DNA of 64,000 nt from an uncultured Roseobacter sp. (GCF_947499265.1 NZ_CANMNK010000007.1:124001-188000), one strand, 5' to 3'. Positions 17,437-27,730 are shown, counted from the first letter of the stretch. Translations and numbers: made by a program. The notes: a model not told the origin generated them from the letters alone.

Positions 17437-18246
17437 ATGAACCGCAGACAGGCATATGAGGCGGGGCAGCGACGACGCGCGCTGAGGGTCGCGGGCATCA
17501 GTACGGCCCTTGTCCTGGCTGCGATCATGGTGCTTGTGCCCTTGGCGCCAGGCTGGCCGCAGGTGAAGGCCAGCTTTTTCGACGGCGCGGTCTTTGCGCA
17601 GACCTTTCCGACGCTGCTCAAAGCCTTTCTGATCGACGTGATGATTTTTGCCTGGTCGGTGCCGCTCATTCTGGCGTTGGGCTTGGCGATTGCACTGGCC
17701 AGGGGCGCGCAGGCCCCGGCGCTTTTCCCGTTGCGGGTTTTCGGCGCAGTCTACGTCGATGTCTTTCGCGGTGTACCGGTTGTGTTGACGATCTACCTGA
17801 TCGGTTTTGGTGTGCCGGGCCTGGGCCTGCCGCGCCCGTGGAACAGCCCCTATATCTGGGGCACCGTTGCCCTGGTGCTGACCTATTCCGCCTATGTGGC
17901 TGAGGTTTTGCGGTCGGGCATCGAAAGCATCCATGCCAGCCAGCGCAACGCGTCGATCTGTCTGGGGCTGAGCGAGCGCGACACCATGCGCTACGTCATT
18001 CTGCCCCAGGCCATCCGCCGGGTTGTGCCGGCCAATATGAACATGCTGGTGGCCCTGCAAAAAGATGTGGCGCTGCTGAGCTTCATCGGTCCGGTGGAGA
18101 TCCTGCGCCAGGCGGGGATCTACAAAAGCCTGCTGGCAAATTTCACACCCTATGTGGTCGCCGCGGTGATTTTCCTGATGGTGACGGTGCCCGCAACCCG
18201 CTACGCCGATCATCTGCTGAACCGGGACCGCAATGCCAGAAGCTAA
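17437..18246 (+). CDS. polar amino-acid ABC transporter, permease
   Basis: A 269-residue inner-membrane subunit with several hydrophobic helices. The EAA motif for contact with the ATPase is present ([25 protein letters not shown]-type region, about residues 151-180), as is the HisM-like [14 protein letters not shown] segment. It starts 7 bases after the binding-protein stop and overlaps the ATPase gene by 14 bases, so all three are translated from one message. A single permease gene suggests a homodimer. Confidence 0.92.
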   Translation: MNRRQAYEAGQRRRALRVAGISTALVLAAIMVLVPLAPGWPQVKASFFDGAVFAQTFPTLLKAFLIDVMIFAWSVPLILALGLAIALARGAQAPALFPLRVFGAVYVDVFRGVPVVLTIYLIGFGVPGLGLPRPWNSPYIWGTVALVLTYSAYVAEVLRSGIESIHASQRNASICLGLSERDTMRYVILPQAIRRVVPANMNMLVALQKDVALLSFIGPVEILRQAGIYKSLLANFTPYVVAAVIFLMVTVPATRYADHLLNRDRNARS

Positions 18247-18970
18247 GCTGTCCCTGCGCGGTGTCACCAAGTCATTTGGCGACAATGCGGTCCTGCGGGG
18301 CATCGACATGGATGTGGCGGCAGGTGAAATGATTTGCCTGATCGGCGCGTCCGGATCCGGCAAGTCGACCTTGCTGCGCTGCATCAACCAGTTGGAACCG
18401 ATTGACGATGGCGTTGTCTTGCTCGACGGGCTGGACATCTCGGAACCCGGACTCGATCTGGGGCCGATACGGCGCCGGATTGGGATCGTGTTCCAGTCGT
18501 ACAACCTTTTTCCGCATATGAACGCTGTGGAGAACGTGTTGCTGGCACCACGACGGGTGCTGAAGGAGGAGGTCGGTGCACTGCGCGTCCGTGCTGAAGC
18601 CCTTTTTGAACGTTTCGGGCTGGCGCAGCATATCGAGAAATATCCCGATCAGCTTTCAGGCGGTCAGCAGCAGCGCGTGGCGGTCATTCGGGCGCTGGCC
18701 ATGCGCCCCGAGATTATGCTCTTTGATGAAATCACGGCGGCGCTGGACCCCGAGCTTGTGGGTGAGGTGTTGAATGTCCTGCGCCAGCTGCGCGGTGAAG
18801 GCATGACCATGCTGTTGGCGACCCATGAGATGGGGTTTGCGCGTGAACTGGCGGACCGTGTTTGCTTTATGGACGGTGGTGTGATTGTCGAGGAAGGCGC
18901 CCCGGAGGAGATTTTTTCCACCCCACAGGTTGCCCGCACACAGGCCTTTTTACGGTCGGTGCTGCGATAA
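18233..18970 (+). CDS. polar amino-acid ABC transporter, ATP-binding protein
   Basis: The 245-residue cytoplasmic ATPase of the importer. Walker A is GASGSGKST (about 39-47), the Q-loop is [10 protein letters not shown], the ABC signature [17 protein letters not shown] and Walker [12 protein letters not shown], then the H-loop ATHEMGF. The Walker B region reads EITAALD rather than the usual EPTSALD, a variation seen within this family. Overlaps the permease gene by 14 bases. Confidence 0.95.
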   Translation: MPEAKLSLRGVTKSFGDNAVLRGIDMDVAAGEMICLIGASGSGKSTLLRCINQLEPIDDGVVLLDGLDISEPGLDLGPIRRRIGIVFQSYNLFPHMNAVENVLLAPRRVLKEEVGALRVRAEALFERFGLAQHIEKYPDQLSGGQQQRVAVIRALAMRPEIMLFDEITAALDPELVGEVLNVLRQLRGEGMTMLLATHEMGFARELADRVCFMDGGVIVEEGAPEEIFSTPQVARTQAFLRSVLR

Positions 18971-19069
18971 GCGTCGCTGCTGAGATACGCTGGCTGATCC
19001 AATGCCACAGATCGCTCTATTGAAAATTTTCAAATATTTACAGAGCCTTGCCCTGGAAGGAGAATCGGC

Positions 19070-20062
19070 ATGGCAGCCTGTGGCTATCGAACGGGAAAGA
19101 TCCACGACCCGGCGCGTCCAAACTGGCAGAACAGCGGTGACCGGCCGATTGCGTGGTCGGCATGGTACCCCATTGAGGGTCAGGAGGATGCAGAGCATGC
19201 TGCGGGGCATTTCTTTGATTTGGGGCATGTGATCCGGAACGCCGATCTGGCCGGCAAGGCGAGGCTACCGGTGGTTCTGCTGTCGCACGGCACTGGCGGC
19301 ACAGCGGAAAGCCTGGGATGGTTGGCACAGGCCCTTGCGTGCAAGGGCTATGTGGTTATCGGGGCCAATCACCATGGAAACACCGGATTGGAATCCTACG
19401 ATGCAGCGGGTTTCCTGTGTTGGTGGGAACGGGCGGCAGACCTCTCCCTGCTGCTGACATCGCTCGGCACAACCGGGTTTTTCGCCAATAGGTTTGACGA
19501 AAATAACGTTTCGGCAATTGGTTTTTCGCTCGGGGCTCATACTGTGCTGGCACTGGGGGGCGCCAGAACCTCGCTGACGACATTCGACGCCTGGCGCCGT
19601 GCCAACACCATAGCGGACGGCGGTCCGGCAGAGTTTCCTGACGTGGCGGATCACATCCCGGTTCTCGAAAAAACATCGGAGGCTTTTCGACATTCTTGGG
19701 CCCGGCACGGCGAGGATTTTTCCGACAGCCGCATCGGGACGCTGGTCGCCATCGCACCTGCGCCGCCGATCCGGTCGTTCACCCCACAGGCCATCGCGGC
19801 GCTGAAGTTACCTGTTACGGTGCTGACCGGCGGCGCGGACCTTGAGGCACCCTCCGCGCAATGTGCGGATTGGCTGATGCAGCAAAACAAGAGCTTTCAG
19901 CGGTATGATCTGGGGCAAAAGGTGGGGCACTACACCTTTCTTTCGCCACCGTCTGACAAGTCGCTTGTCGGGAAAATCGATGTCTTTTCAGACCACAAAG
20001 ATGTCGACCGAAAGCAGGTACATCGCGCTGTGGCGGACATCGTGCTGGCGGCGATAGGGTGA
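19070..20062 (+). CDS. alpha/beta hydrolase, dienelactone hydrolase / PAF-acetylhydrolase-like
   Basis: A 330-residue serine hydrolase without signal peptide. The nucleophile elbow is GFSLGAHT, with the oxyanion block VVLLSHGTGGTAESLGWLA upstream and GGADLEAPSAQ and a late GHYTFL (catalytic His) downstream, together a plausible Ser-Asp-His triad. The substrate is not predictable. The ATG has an AAGGAG site seven bases upstream. It stands between the amino-acid transporter and pheS with separate promoters likely. Confidence 0.82.
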   Translation: MAACGYRTGKIHDPARPNWQNSGDRPIAWSAWYPIEGQEDAEHAAGHFFDLGHVIRNADLAGKARLPVVLLSHGTGGTAESLGWLAQALACKGYVVIGANHHGNTGLESYDAAGFLCWWERAADLSLLLTSLGTTGFFANRFDENNVSAIGFSLGAHTVLALGGARTSLTTFDAWRRANTIADGGPAEFPDVADHIPVLEKTSEAFRHSWARHGEDFSDSRIGTLVAIAPAPPIRSFTPQAIAALKLPVTVLTGGADLEAPSAQCADWLMQQNKSFQRYDLGQKVGHYTFLSPPSDKSLVGKIDVFSDHKDVDRKQVHRAVADIVLAAIG

Positions 20063-20180
20063 TCCACATATCAGGTACGTTGACTTGGATCGAAAAACAT
20101 TGGGTCCCACCGCGCGGGCGCGCCTTGCAATCATCGGTCATTCTGCTAGCACCGCTTCAAGATGAACCTGCGAGGCAGAG

Positions 20181-21254
20181 ATGGACGATCTCAAGCAAAA
20201 ATACCTGGATCAGATTGCAGATGCTGCGGATGAGGCAACGCTGGAATCCATCCGGCTGGCGGCTGTGGGCAAGAAGGGCGAAGTTGCGCTGAAAATGCGT
20301 GAACTTGGCAAAATGACCCCTGAGGAGCGCCAGGTGGCGGGGCCAGTGCTGAACGCGTTGAAAGACGAGATCAATTCCGCGCTTACCGCGAAAAAAGCCG
20401 GTCTGGCAGATGCCGCATTGGATGCGCGCCTGCGCGAGGAGTGGTTGGATGTGACGCTACCGGCGCGCGGGCGTCCGCAGGGTACCATCCACCCGATCTC
20501 TCAGGTCAGCGAAGAGGTCACCGCCATCTTTGCCGAAATGGGGTTTTCGGTCGCAGAAGGGCCGCGGATTGACACGGACTGGTACAACTTCGATGCGCTG
20601 AACATTCCCGGTCATCACCCGGCGCGGGCGGAGATGGACACCTTTTACATGCACCGCGCCGAAGGCGACAATCGCCCGCCGCATGTTTTGCGCACGCATA
20701 CCAGCCCGGTGCAAATCCGGTCGATGGAGAAGATGGGCGCGCCGATGCGGATCATCTGCCCCGGTGGTGTCTACCGCGCGGATTATGATCAGACTCACAC
20801 GCCGATGTTCCATCAGGTCGAAGGGCTGGCGATCGACAAGGACATCTCTATGGCGCATCTGAAATGGGTGCTCGAAGAATTCGTGAAGGCCTATTTCGAG
20901 GTGGACGGTGTGGACCTGCGCTTCCGCGCGTCGCATTTCCCGTTCACGGAACCTTCGGCCGAGGTCGACATCCGTTGTTCCTGGGAAGGTGGTACGCTGA
21001 AAGTGGGCGAAGGTGACGACTGGCTGGAAATCCTCGGCAGTGGCATGGTGCACCCCAAAGTCCTGTCCGCAGGCGGGATCGATCCGGAATACTGGCAGGG
21101 CTTTGCCTTTGGTATGGGGATCGACCGGATCGCGATGCTGAAATACGGCGTTCCTGATCTGCGGGCCTTCTTCGATTCCGACCTGCGCTGGCTGCGCCAC
21201 TATGGTTTCGCCAGCCTCGACCAACCCAATCTGCACGGTGGGCTGAGCCGCTAG
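20181..21254 (+). CDS. pheS: phenylalanine-tRNA ligase alpha subunit
   Basis: Catalytic subunit of the heterotetrameric class II synthetase charging tRNA-Phe. The 357 residues have the coiled N-terminal region ([22 protein letters not shown]), then [32 protein letters not shown], motif 2 ([19 protein letters not shown]) and motif 3 ([14 protein letters not shown]). pheT lies 1.7 kb downstream rather than directly adjacent. Confidence 0.97.
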   Translation: MDDLKQKYLDQIADAADEATLESIRLAAVGKKGEVALKMRELGKMTPEERQVAGPVLNALKDEINSALTAKKAGLADAALDARLREEWLDVTLPARGRPQGTIHPISQVSEEVTAIFAEMGFSVAEGPRIDTDWYNFDALNIPGHHPARAEMDTFYMHRAEGDNRPPHVLRTHTSPVQIRSMEKMGAPMRIICPGGVYRADYDQTHTPMFHQVEGLAIDKDISMAHLKWVLEEFVKAYFEVDGVDLRFRASHFPFTEPSAEVDIRCSWEGGTLKVGEGDDWLEILGSGMVHPKVLSAGGIDPEYWQGFAFGMGIDRIAMLKYGVPDLRAFFDSDLRWLRHYGFASLDQPNLHGGLSR

Positions 21255-21276
21255 TCAGCCGGGGAGGGGAAGCAAC

Positions 21277-22047
21277 ATGCTGAAGATTCTCATTGTTGAT
21301 TCCGATCCCGGCGATGCCAACACGCGCAATCAGGCGGAGGTTGGGCACACCACGGGAGAGGGTTACGCCGACGCGCTGAAAGCCTGCCGCAGCGATCTGA
21401 CAATCGACATCGTATCCCCCTACGACGGTGAAGACTTGCCCGACCTTACAGGTTTTGACGGGGCCGTTTTCACCGGATCGGGCGTTGCGTGGTGCACGGA
21501 CGCGCCAGAAGCAAAACCCCTGGCCGCCGCCATGCAGCGGTGCTTTGCCGCCGGTCTGCCGACGCTTGGGTCCTGTAACGGTATGCAGCTTGCCGCGACG
21601 GTTCTGGGGGGTCGCAACCATGCCTCCCCGAATGGTCGCGAAGATGGTCTGGCGCGGGACATTCAATTGACCGCGCCCGGTCGGCGCCATCCGCTGCTTG
21701 CTGGGCGTCAGGATGGTTATGCGGTGCCTTGTGTGCACCGGGATGAGGTTGCGCAATTGCCCGATGGCGCGGTTTTACTGGCAACAAATGCGCATAGCGA
21801 TGTGCAGGCCTTTGCCTATGAGCAGAACGGCATCCGCTTTTGGGGCGTGCAATATCATCCCGAATACACGCTGCCGTTTATTGGCGGACGGGTGCGTGCG
21901 TGGGATCGTCTGCCGGATCAGGAAGCGCGCGATATCGAGATCGCCGACACAGACCCGGAGGCCGCAAAGCGCCTGGGCGTGCGCTACGAGGATATGCAAT
22001 CGGACATGCGGTTGACCGAATTACGCAACTGGCTTTCGAGCCTCTGA
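21277..22047 (+). CDS. type 1 glutamine amidotransferase (class I GATase domain)
   Basis: A 256-residue protein with a class I glutaminase fold. The nucleophile is C100 in LGSCNGMQLAA, with GSGVAWCTD upstream, and the catalytic His-Glu pair in YHPEYTLPF. Such stand-alone domains resemble gamma-glutamyl-putrescine hydrolase or GMP-synthase-like amidotransferases; the acceptor is unknown. It follows pheS by 22 bases with a strong GGGGAGGGGAAG ribosome site, so it is probably in the pheS transcript. Confidence 0.88.
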   Translation: MLKILIVDSDPGDANTRNQAEVGHTTGEGYADALKACRSDLTIDIVSPYDGEDLPDLTGFDGAVFTGSGVAWCTDAPEAKPLAAAMQRCFAAGLPTLGSCNGMQLAATVLGGRNHASPNGREDGLARDIQLTAPGRRHPLLAGRQDGYAVPCVHRDEVAQLPDGAVLLATNAHSDVQAFAYEQNGIRFWGVQYHPEYTLPFIGGRVRAWDRLPDQEARDIEIADTDPEAAKRLGVRYEDMQSDMRLTELRNWLSSL

Positions 22048-22104
22048 TCCGAACTATCGTGCTTGTGAAGTGACAGTGGGTGCGTGATCCCTAAGGTGCT
22101 TTTC

Positions 22105-22911
22105 ATGAAGTATTTGATAGCGTTACTGGGTGCCCTGCTGTGGGCAAATACCGCCACCGCCATGGGCCCCTGGAACAGGGAGTGCGAAGGTGAGACCCCC
22201 TGCCTTCTGGGCGACCGCAGCTATCATGTCCGCGCCCCGGACGATTGGGACGGGGTGACGCCTCTGCCGATCATGCTGCATTTTCACGGGTGGCAACGAC
22301 AAGGCACTTTGATCGTGCAACATCAGCGAATTTCCGGGGCAACACGCCGACGCGGGGTTTTGCTGGTGGCCCCGAATGGTCTCGGGCGCAGTTGGGATTT
22401 CCGGCATGCTGGCACCGATGATGTCGGGTTCGCGCGCGCGGTTCTGCAGGATGTCAAAAAGCGCTACCCCGTCCTCGCAGATCAGGTTTTCGTGTCGGGC
22501 TATTCCTGGGGCAGCAACATGGCCTGGCGATTTGTCTGCGAGGATGGCGCGGATGTGGCCGCCCTGTTGGCCATTTCCGGAACGCTCAGCCAGACAGAGG
22601 ACTGCGCCACCGCCCCGGGCGAGGTGCGGCAGGTTTACGGGTTAAACGATCAGGTTCTGGACTATCCCTACGGCCCAAATGGCGAGTTGGACTACCCGGT
22701 GTATCTGTGGCGGGAGAAATTCGGTTGCGACACCGGTGCCCCGCAAGGCCCGTGGAATGCGCGCGATTTTCTGACCTTTGAGCGGACGACATGGGACTGT
22801 TCCGGGGGGCGTGTCAGCCTTGATATCCACCCGGGCGGGCATTTTATCCCGCATGGCTGGATCGCGCGTCAGCTCGACGAATTGTTGGGGCTGCCGCACT
22901 CATATCCTTAA
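22105..22911 (+). CDS. secreted esterase, polyhydroxybutyrate depolymerase / feruloyl esterase-like (LpqC family)
   Basis: A 268-residue exported alpha/beta hydrolase. Signal peptide MKYLIALLGALLWANTATA; the nucleophile elbow is VSGYSWGSNMAW, the oxyanion strand LPIMLHFHGWQRQG, and the conserved HPGGHFIPHGW near the C-terminus supplies the His. Family members hydrolyse polyesters or plant-type esters. The ATG at 22105 with AAGGTG is chosen over a GTG seven codons earlier. It is an unusual neighbour between pheS and pheT. Confidence 0.83.
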   Translation: MKYLIALLGALLWANTATAMGPWNRECEGETPCLLGDRSYHVRAPDDWDGVTPLPIMLHFHGWQRQGTLIVQHQRISGATRRRGVLLVAPNGLGRSWDFRHAGTDDVGFARAVLQDVKKRYPVLADQVFVSGYSWGSNMAWRFVCEDGADVAALLAISGTLSQTEDCATAPGEVRQVYGLNDQVLDYPYGPNGELDYPVYLWREKFGCDTGAPQGPWNARDFLTFERTTWDCSGGRVSLDIHPGGHFIPHGWIARQLDELLGLPHSYP

Positions 22912-22998
22912 GCCGCACCATTGGCTCTGCTATGGCTTCCCCCTCTGGTCGCTTTGAGCTATCAGGGCGCGACATAGAATTGACGCCGGTGATACCCC

Positions 22999-25398
22999 AT
23001 GAAATTCACGCTCTCCTGGTTGAAAGACCATCTGGACACATCTGCAACGCTGGATGAAATCCTCTACGCCCTGACCGACCTCGGACTGGAAGTCGAAGGG
23101 GTCGAAGATCGGGGTGCGAAACTGCGCGATTTTACCATCGGCTACGTCAAATCTGCGGAAAAGCATCCGGATGCCGACCGTCTGCGTGTGTGCCAGGTGG
23201 ACACCGATGAAGGTGTCAAGCAGATCATCTGTGGCGCCCCAAATGCGCGGACAGGTATCACCGTTGTTGTCGCCAAGCCGGGCGTCTACGTGCCGGGCAT
23301 CGATACGACGATTGGCGTCGGCAAAATTCGTGGCATCGAGAGCTTTGGCATGATGGCCTCCGAGCGCGAAATGGAGCTGAGTGACGAGCACGATGGCATC
23401 ATCGAACTGCCCTCGGGCGAGGTCGGGCAGTCTTTCGTCGATTGGCTGGCCGAGAACGATCCGGCCAAAGTGGACCCGGTGATCGAGATTGCGATTACGC
23501 CAAACCGCCCCGATGCCTTGGGTGTGCGCGGCATCGCCCGCGATCTGGCAGCGCGCGGGCTCGGCAAGCTCAAGAAACGCGATGTGGACGCGGTCGAAGG
23601 GGCATTCCCGTGCCCGATTACCGTCACCATCGAAGGTGACACGCTGGACCAATGCCCGGTGTTCTATGGCCGCATGATCCGTGGCGTGACCAACGGGCCG
23701 TCACCTGCATGGTTGCAGGATTGTCTGCGCGCGATTGGCTTGCGCCCGATCTCCTTCCTTGTGGATGTGACCAATTTCTTCACCTATGACCGCAACCGCC
23801 CATTGCACGTCTTTGACGCGGATAAGATCGCCGGCAACGCCTTGCGTGTACACCGCGCCGCAGGGGGCGAAACGCTGGTTGGCCTGGATGAAACCGAATA
23901 CACCTTCAGCGAGGGGATGACGCTAATCTCGGACGCCAATGGTGTCGAAAGCATTGGTGGCGTGATGGGCGGTCTGGCGTCTGGCTGTACGCCCGAGACC
24001 ACGAACGTGTTCATCGAAGCGGCTTATTTTGATCCCATTCGGACGGCCTATACCGGTCGTGCGCTCAAGATCAATTCCGACGCCCGCTACCGGTTTGAAC
24101 GCGGCATCGATCCCGCCTGGACGCCCTATGGTATCGAACACGCCACCCGCATGATCCTCGATCACGCAGGGGGCGAGGCCTCTGAGGTGATTGTCGCGGG
24201 CAAGGTTCCCGATACCGACCGCGCCTATAAGCTCGACGCTGCACGTGTCCAGTCGCTGGTAGGCATGGACATTCCCGAAAGCGAACAGCGGCAGACGCTG
24301 ACCTCGCTGGGCTTCATCCTCGAAGGTAATATGGCGCATGTGCCAAGCTGGCGTCCGGACGTGCAGGGCGAGGCTGATCTGGTGGAAGAGGTCGCGCGGA
24401 TTGCGTCACTGACGAAGCTGAAGGGCAAACCCCTGCCGCGCCTTACGGACGGGGTGCCCAAGCCGATCCTATCGCCGATGCAACGCCGCGAGGCGATTGC
24501 GCGCCGGACCTGCGCGGCCCTGGGCTACAATGAATGCGTGACTTACAGCTTCATCGATCAGGCATCCGCCAAGCTCTTTGGCGGCGGCGACGATACCACG
24601 CGCCTCGAAAACCCGATCAGCAGTGACATGAGCCACATGCGGCCCGCGCTTTTGCCCGGGTTGTTGCAGGCGGCCGCCCGCAATCAGGCCCGTGGGTTTG
24701 CCGATGTCGCGCTCTTTGAAGTCGGCCCGGCCTTTCACGGGGGTGAACCGGGGGAGCAGCATTTGCTGGTGAGCGGATTGCTGGTGGGGCGGACCGGGCC
24801 AAAGGATGTGCACGGCGCATCGCGCGGTGTCGATGTTTTTGATGTCAAAGCCGATGCGGAGGCCGTTCTGTCGGCCATGGGCGCCCCGGCAAAGGTGCAA
24901 ATTCTGCGTGGTGCTGCGGAGTGGTGGCACCCCGGGCGGCACGGCATGATCTGTCTGGGGCCAAAGAAAGTGCTGGGCATTTTCGGTGAAGTGCATCCGA
25001 GAGTTCTGGCGGCGATGGATGTGAAAGGCCCGGCAATGGCCTTCACCCTTTGGCCTGCCGAAGTGCCGATGCCACGCAAAACCGGCGCCTCTCGTGGAGC
25101 GCTGCACATCAGTGATCTGCAGGCTGTCGAGCGTGACTTTGCCTTTGTCGTCGATGCTGAAGTAGAAGCGCTGACCCTCGTCAATGCGGCGATGGGGGCG
25201 GACAAGGCGCTCATTCGGGACGTGCGCATTTTCGACGAATTCATCGGCGGCAGTCTGGGGGCGGGCAAGAAATCACTGGCCCTGACCGTACGGATGCAGC
25301 CGGAGACGGAAACGCTTAAGGATAAAGACATCGAAGCGGTGAGCGCCAAGGTCGTGGAAAAGGTCACCAAAGCCACCGGCGGTGTCCTGCGCGACTAA
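22999..25398 (+). CDS. pheT: phenylalanine-tRNA ligase beta subunit
   Basis: The 799-residue partner of PheS. In order: N-terminal core, EMAP-like tRNA-binding domain (about 40-150, with HPDADRLRVCQVDTDEG and ICGAPNARTG), the editing B3/B4 region (about 210-390), the B5 DNA-binding fold, the catalytic-like core, and the C-terminal ferredoxin-fold anticodon-binding domain (DFAFVVDAEV ... RDVRIFDEFIGGSLGAGKKSLAL). Length and order are standard and unbroken. No clear ribosome-binding site was seen before the ATG. Confidence 0.97.
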   Translation: MKFTLSWLKDHLDTSATLDEILYALTDLGLEVEGVEDRGAKLRDFTIGYVKSAEKHPDADRLRVCQVDTDEGVKQIICGAPNARTGITVVVAKPGVYVPGIDTTIGVGKIRGIESFGMMASEREMELSDEHDGIIELPSGEVGQSFVDWLAENDPAKVDPVIEIAITPNRPDALGVRGIARDLAARGLGKLKKRDVDAVEGAFPCPITVTIEGDTLDQCPVFYGRMIRGVTNGPSPAWLQDCLRAIGLRPISFLVDVTNFFTYDRNRPLHVFDADKIAGNALRVHRAAGGETLVGLDETEYTFSEGMTLISDANGVESIGGVMGGLASGCTPETTNVFIEAAYFDPIRTAYTGRALKINSDARYRFERGIDPAWTPYGIEHATRMILDHAGGEASEVIVAGKVPDTDRAYKLDAARVQSLVGMDIPESEQRQTLTSLGFILEGNMAHVPSWRPDVQGEADLVEEVARIASLTKLKGKPLPRLTDGVPKPILSPMQRREAIARRTCAALGYNECVTYSFIDQASAKLFGGGDDTTRLENPISSDMSHMRPALLPGLLQAAARNQARGFADVALFEVGPAFHGGEPGEQHLLVSGLLVGRTGPKDVHGASRGVDVFDVKADAEAVLSAMGAPAKVQILRGAAEWWHPGRHGMICLGPKKVLGIFGEVHPRVLAAMDVKGPAMAFTLWPAEVPMPRKTGASRGALHISDLQAVERDFAFVVDAEVEALTLVNAAMGADKALIRDVRIFDEFIGGSLGAGKKSLALTVRMQPETETLKDKDIEAVSAKVVEKVTKATGGVLRD

Positions 25399-25478
25399 GC
25401 TGCGGGACATTCCGTCGCTGCGTTCTATGTCGTCACCCTGACGCGGGGTGATCACACCCGTGCACCAAGGAGAAAGAC

Positions 25479-25928
25479 ATGACACTCAAAGTTTATCTGT
25501 CCGGTGAAATTCACACCGACTGGCGGGACCAGATCATGACAGGGGCGCAGTCTCTTGACGTTGCCTTTGACAGTCCGGTCACAGATCACGCGGCCAGCGA
25601 TGATTGCGGGGTGTCAATTCTGGGCGCCGAGGACAACAAATACTGGCATGATCACAAAGGGGCGATGGTCAATGCGATCCGTACCCGCAAAGGCATCGCA
25701 GATGCGGATGTGGTGGTTGTGCGGTTTGGCGATCAATACAAGCAGTGGAATGCGGCCTTTGACGCAGGCTATGCGTCAGCCTTGGGCAAGTCGCTGATTA
25801 TTCTGCATGGCCCCGATCACGCGCATGCTTTGAAAGAGGTGGATGCCGCCGCTCTGGCCGTGGCGCAGGAACCGGCGCAGGTTGTCGACATCCTGAAATA
25901 TGTGCTGACCGGCACATTACCCGCGTAA
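25479..25928 (+). CDS. YtoQ family protein
   Basis: A 149-residue soluble protein. VYLSGEIHTDWRDQI, the SPVTDHAASDDCGV stretch, LGAEDNKYWHDHKGA and the NAAFDAGYASALGKSLI motif identify the YtoQ family, related to nucleoside 2-deoxyribosyltransferase-like folds. No biochemical function is established. An AAGGAG site precedes the ATG. An intrinsic terminator follows it at 25975. Confidence 0.88.
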   Translation: MTLKVYLSGEIHTDWRDQIMTGAQSLDVAFDSPVTDHAASDDCGVSILGAEDNKYWHDHKGAMVNAIRTRKGIADADVVVVRFGDQYKQWNAAFDAGYASALGKSLIILHGPDHAHALKEVDAAALAVAQEPAQVVDILKYVLTGTLPA

Positions 25929-25974
25929 AGCCGGACGGTCGCGCATCGACATGTGTCCATGGTTCGGACAAGGC

Positions 25975-26013
25975 GTGCAGAGTAGCTAAAGACACTACTC
26001 TGCGCTTTTGTTT
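25975..26013 (+). terminator. intrinsic terminator after ytoQ
   Basis: Perfect nine-base stem GCAGAGTAG / CTACTCTGC, extended by a G-U and a G-C pair, loop of nine, followed by GCTTTTGTTT. It ends at the stop of the convergent glutathione transferase gene. Confidence 0.85.
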
Positions 26014-26716
26014 ATGATGGTTCGCGCGGTGGGATCAGCAACCCTTTGGCAACGGCTGGACGCTCAAGAAAACGCTCAAGATACGCTGCCGCATTCTTGT
26101 GATCGGCAAAGCCAACGACCTCTTTTGCTTCGTAGAAATCGAGCGCCCGCAACCAGGGTGCAATCGCGATATCCGCAATGGAGTAATCACCGGCAATCCA
26201 GGTTTTGCCTTCCAGTACCCCGTCCAACACGCCCAACAGGCGTTTGGCCTCGTCAATGTAGCGTTGTTGCGGACGCTTATCTTCCCATTGCGACCCGGCG
26301 AATTTGTAGAAGAACCCAAGCTGGCCAAACATCGGGCCGAGCCCGCCCATCTGGAACATCAGCCATTGGGATATTTGCGCCTTCTCGGTGGCATTGGAAC
26401 CATGCAGTTTTCCTGATTTTTCGGCCAGATACAGCAGGATCGCACCGCTTTCAAACAACGTCACCGGGGCGCCGTCGGGGCCATTCGGGTCAATAATCGC
26501 CGGGATCTTGTTGTTTGGATTCAGCGACAGGAATTCCGGGCTTTTGACGTCCGCGTCCGACAGGGTCACCGTATGCGCCTCGTAGGGGATGCCCATTTCT
26601 TCCAGAGCAATGGATACCTTCACACCATTGGGCGTGGGGAAGGAGTACAACTGTAGAACGCCGGGGTCCTTTGCGGGCCATTTGTCGTTGATCATAAAGT
26701 GTGACAGGTCGGCCAT
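26012..26716 (-). CDS. glutathione S-transferase, YghU-like (Nu class)
   Basis: A 234-residue cytoplasmic transferase. The thioredoxin-like N-domain carries YSFPTPNGVKVSIALEEMG and the glutathione-binding NNKIPAIIDP and LFESGAILLYLAEKSG motifs; the helical C-domain follows with WLMFQMGGLGPMFGQ and GDYSIADIAIAPW. The TPNGVK block is characteristic of the YghU subgroup, which in E. coli shows disulphide-bond reductase activity and binds two glutathiones. Confidence 0.92.
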   Translation of the reverse strand: MADLSHFMINDKWPAKDPGVLQLYSFPTPNGVKVSIALEEMGIPYEAHTVTLSDADVKSPEFLSLNPNNKIPAIIDPNGPDGAPVTLFESGAILLYLAEKSGKLHGSNATEKAQISQWLMFQMGGLGPMFGQLGFFYKFAGSQWEDKRPQQRYIDEAKRLLGVLDGVLEGKTWIAGDYSIADIAIAPWLRALDFYEAKEVVGFADHKNAAAYLERFLERPAVAKGLLIPPREPS

Positions 26717-26863
26717 CAGGCATCTCCTTCTAAAGTTAGGGGTAAGACATAGGCGGATTTCCCCGCAAAAACAGTCTCGCCTGCGCGCAGCAATGTGTTA
26801 ACAAACGCACATTGGGCAAAACCACGAAGAAAAAGCCCACGAAAGACAGTGTGAGGGACACCT

Positions 26864-27292
26864 ATGATCAATGAATTCAAAGACTTTATCGCCAAAGGCA
26901 ATGTCATGGACATGGCCGTCGGCATCATCATCGGGGCGGCATTTACGGCGATTGTGACATCGTTGGTGGGCGATCTGATCAACCCCATTATCGCGCTCTT
27001 TACAGGCGGCATCGATTTCTCCGGTTGGTTCTACGTTCTGGGCGAAGAAAGCTTTGCATCCATCGAAGCCGCCACCGAAGCAGGCGTGCCTGTTTTCGCT
27101 GTCGGCAAGTTCGTCATGGCGATCATGAACTTCCTGATCGTTGCCTTCGTGGTTTTCTTGTTGGTGAAGATGGTCAATCGCATCAAGGAAAACGCCGAGA
27201 AAGAAAAAGAGGCAGCACCAGAGGAGCCAAAAGGCCCATCCGAATTGGATGTACTGTTGGAAATCCGCGACTCGTTGAAGCGCGCTGACTGA
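26864..27292 (+). CDS. mscL: large-conductance mechanosensitive channel
   Basis: A 142-residue inner-membrane protein forming a pentameric pressure-release pore. The N-terminal amphipathic helix and TM1 ([31 protein letters not shown]) contain the pore-lining sequence; TM2 ([25 protein letters not shown]) follows, then a charged C-terminal bundle. Complete length. A bidirectional terminator separates it from the convergent DUF1330 gene. Confidence 0.97.
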   Translation: MINEFKDFIAKGNVMDMAVGIIIGAAFTAIVTSLVGDLINPIIALFTGGIDFSGWFYVLGEESFASIEAATEAGVPVFAVGKFVMAIMNFLIVAFVVFLLVKMVNRIKENAEKEKEAAPEEPKGPSELDVLLEIRDSLKRAD

Positions 27293-27306
27293 CAAAAACA
27301 GACGTA

Positions 27307-27344
27307 CAAAAAGGCCCGCAATTCGAAAGATGCGGGCCTTTTTC
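27307..27344. terminator. bidirectional intrinsic terminator between mscL and DUF1330 gene
   Basis: Perfect ten-base stem AAGGCCCGCA / TGCGGGCCTT with A-tract on one side and T-tract on the other, so it can stop transcription from both convergent genes. Confidence 0.92.
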
Positions 27345-27348
27345 GTGT

Positions 27349-27630
27349 CTACAGCAGAGCGATCAAAGTCTCCGCGCCCTTGGTGCGCAAGGCATGGGTT
27401 TCTGCAAGTTCCGGGTCGTCGATCCATGCTTGTGCGGCGTCCCGATCCGGGAACGTCAAGATCGCGACACCATCCGGCAGCGATTGTGCACCTTCCAGTC
27501 GGGTCAGCTCAGTAGAGGCCTGCAAGACCGCGCCACCGTGGCGCGCCAGGGCAGCCCCTGCTTTTTCGCGATAAGCGGCAAGCGCTTCCGGATCTTTGAG
27601 CTTAAGGGTGGCAACGGCATGTGCGGTCAT
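27349..27630 (-). CDS. DUF1330 domain protein
   Basis: A 93-residue dimeric alpha-beta barrel-type protein. The family is shown by the DPEALAAYREKAGAALARHGG opening and VAILTFPDRDAAQAWIDDPEL. No function is known. The ATG at 27630 has an AAAGGACAC site; the longer ORF upstream runs into the divergent LysR gene and is rejected. Its divergent position suggests the LysR protein may control it. Confidence 0.88.
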   Translation of the reverse strand: MTAHAVATLKLKDPEALAAYREKAGAALARHGGAVLQASTELTRLEGAQSLPDGVAILTFPDRDAAQAWIDDPELAETHALRTKGAETLIALL

Positions 27631-27730
27631 TTTGTGTCCTTTCGGTAAATGTCTAAACACGAAATTATGATCCCCGACCTTGTGCGAAAACACTTCAGCT
27701 GCGCATATCTCATGTGCAATAACGATCAGC

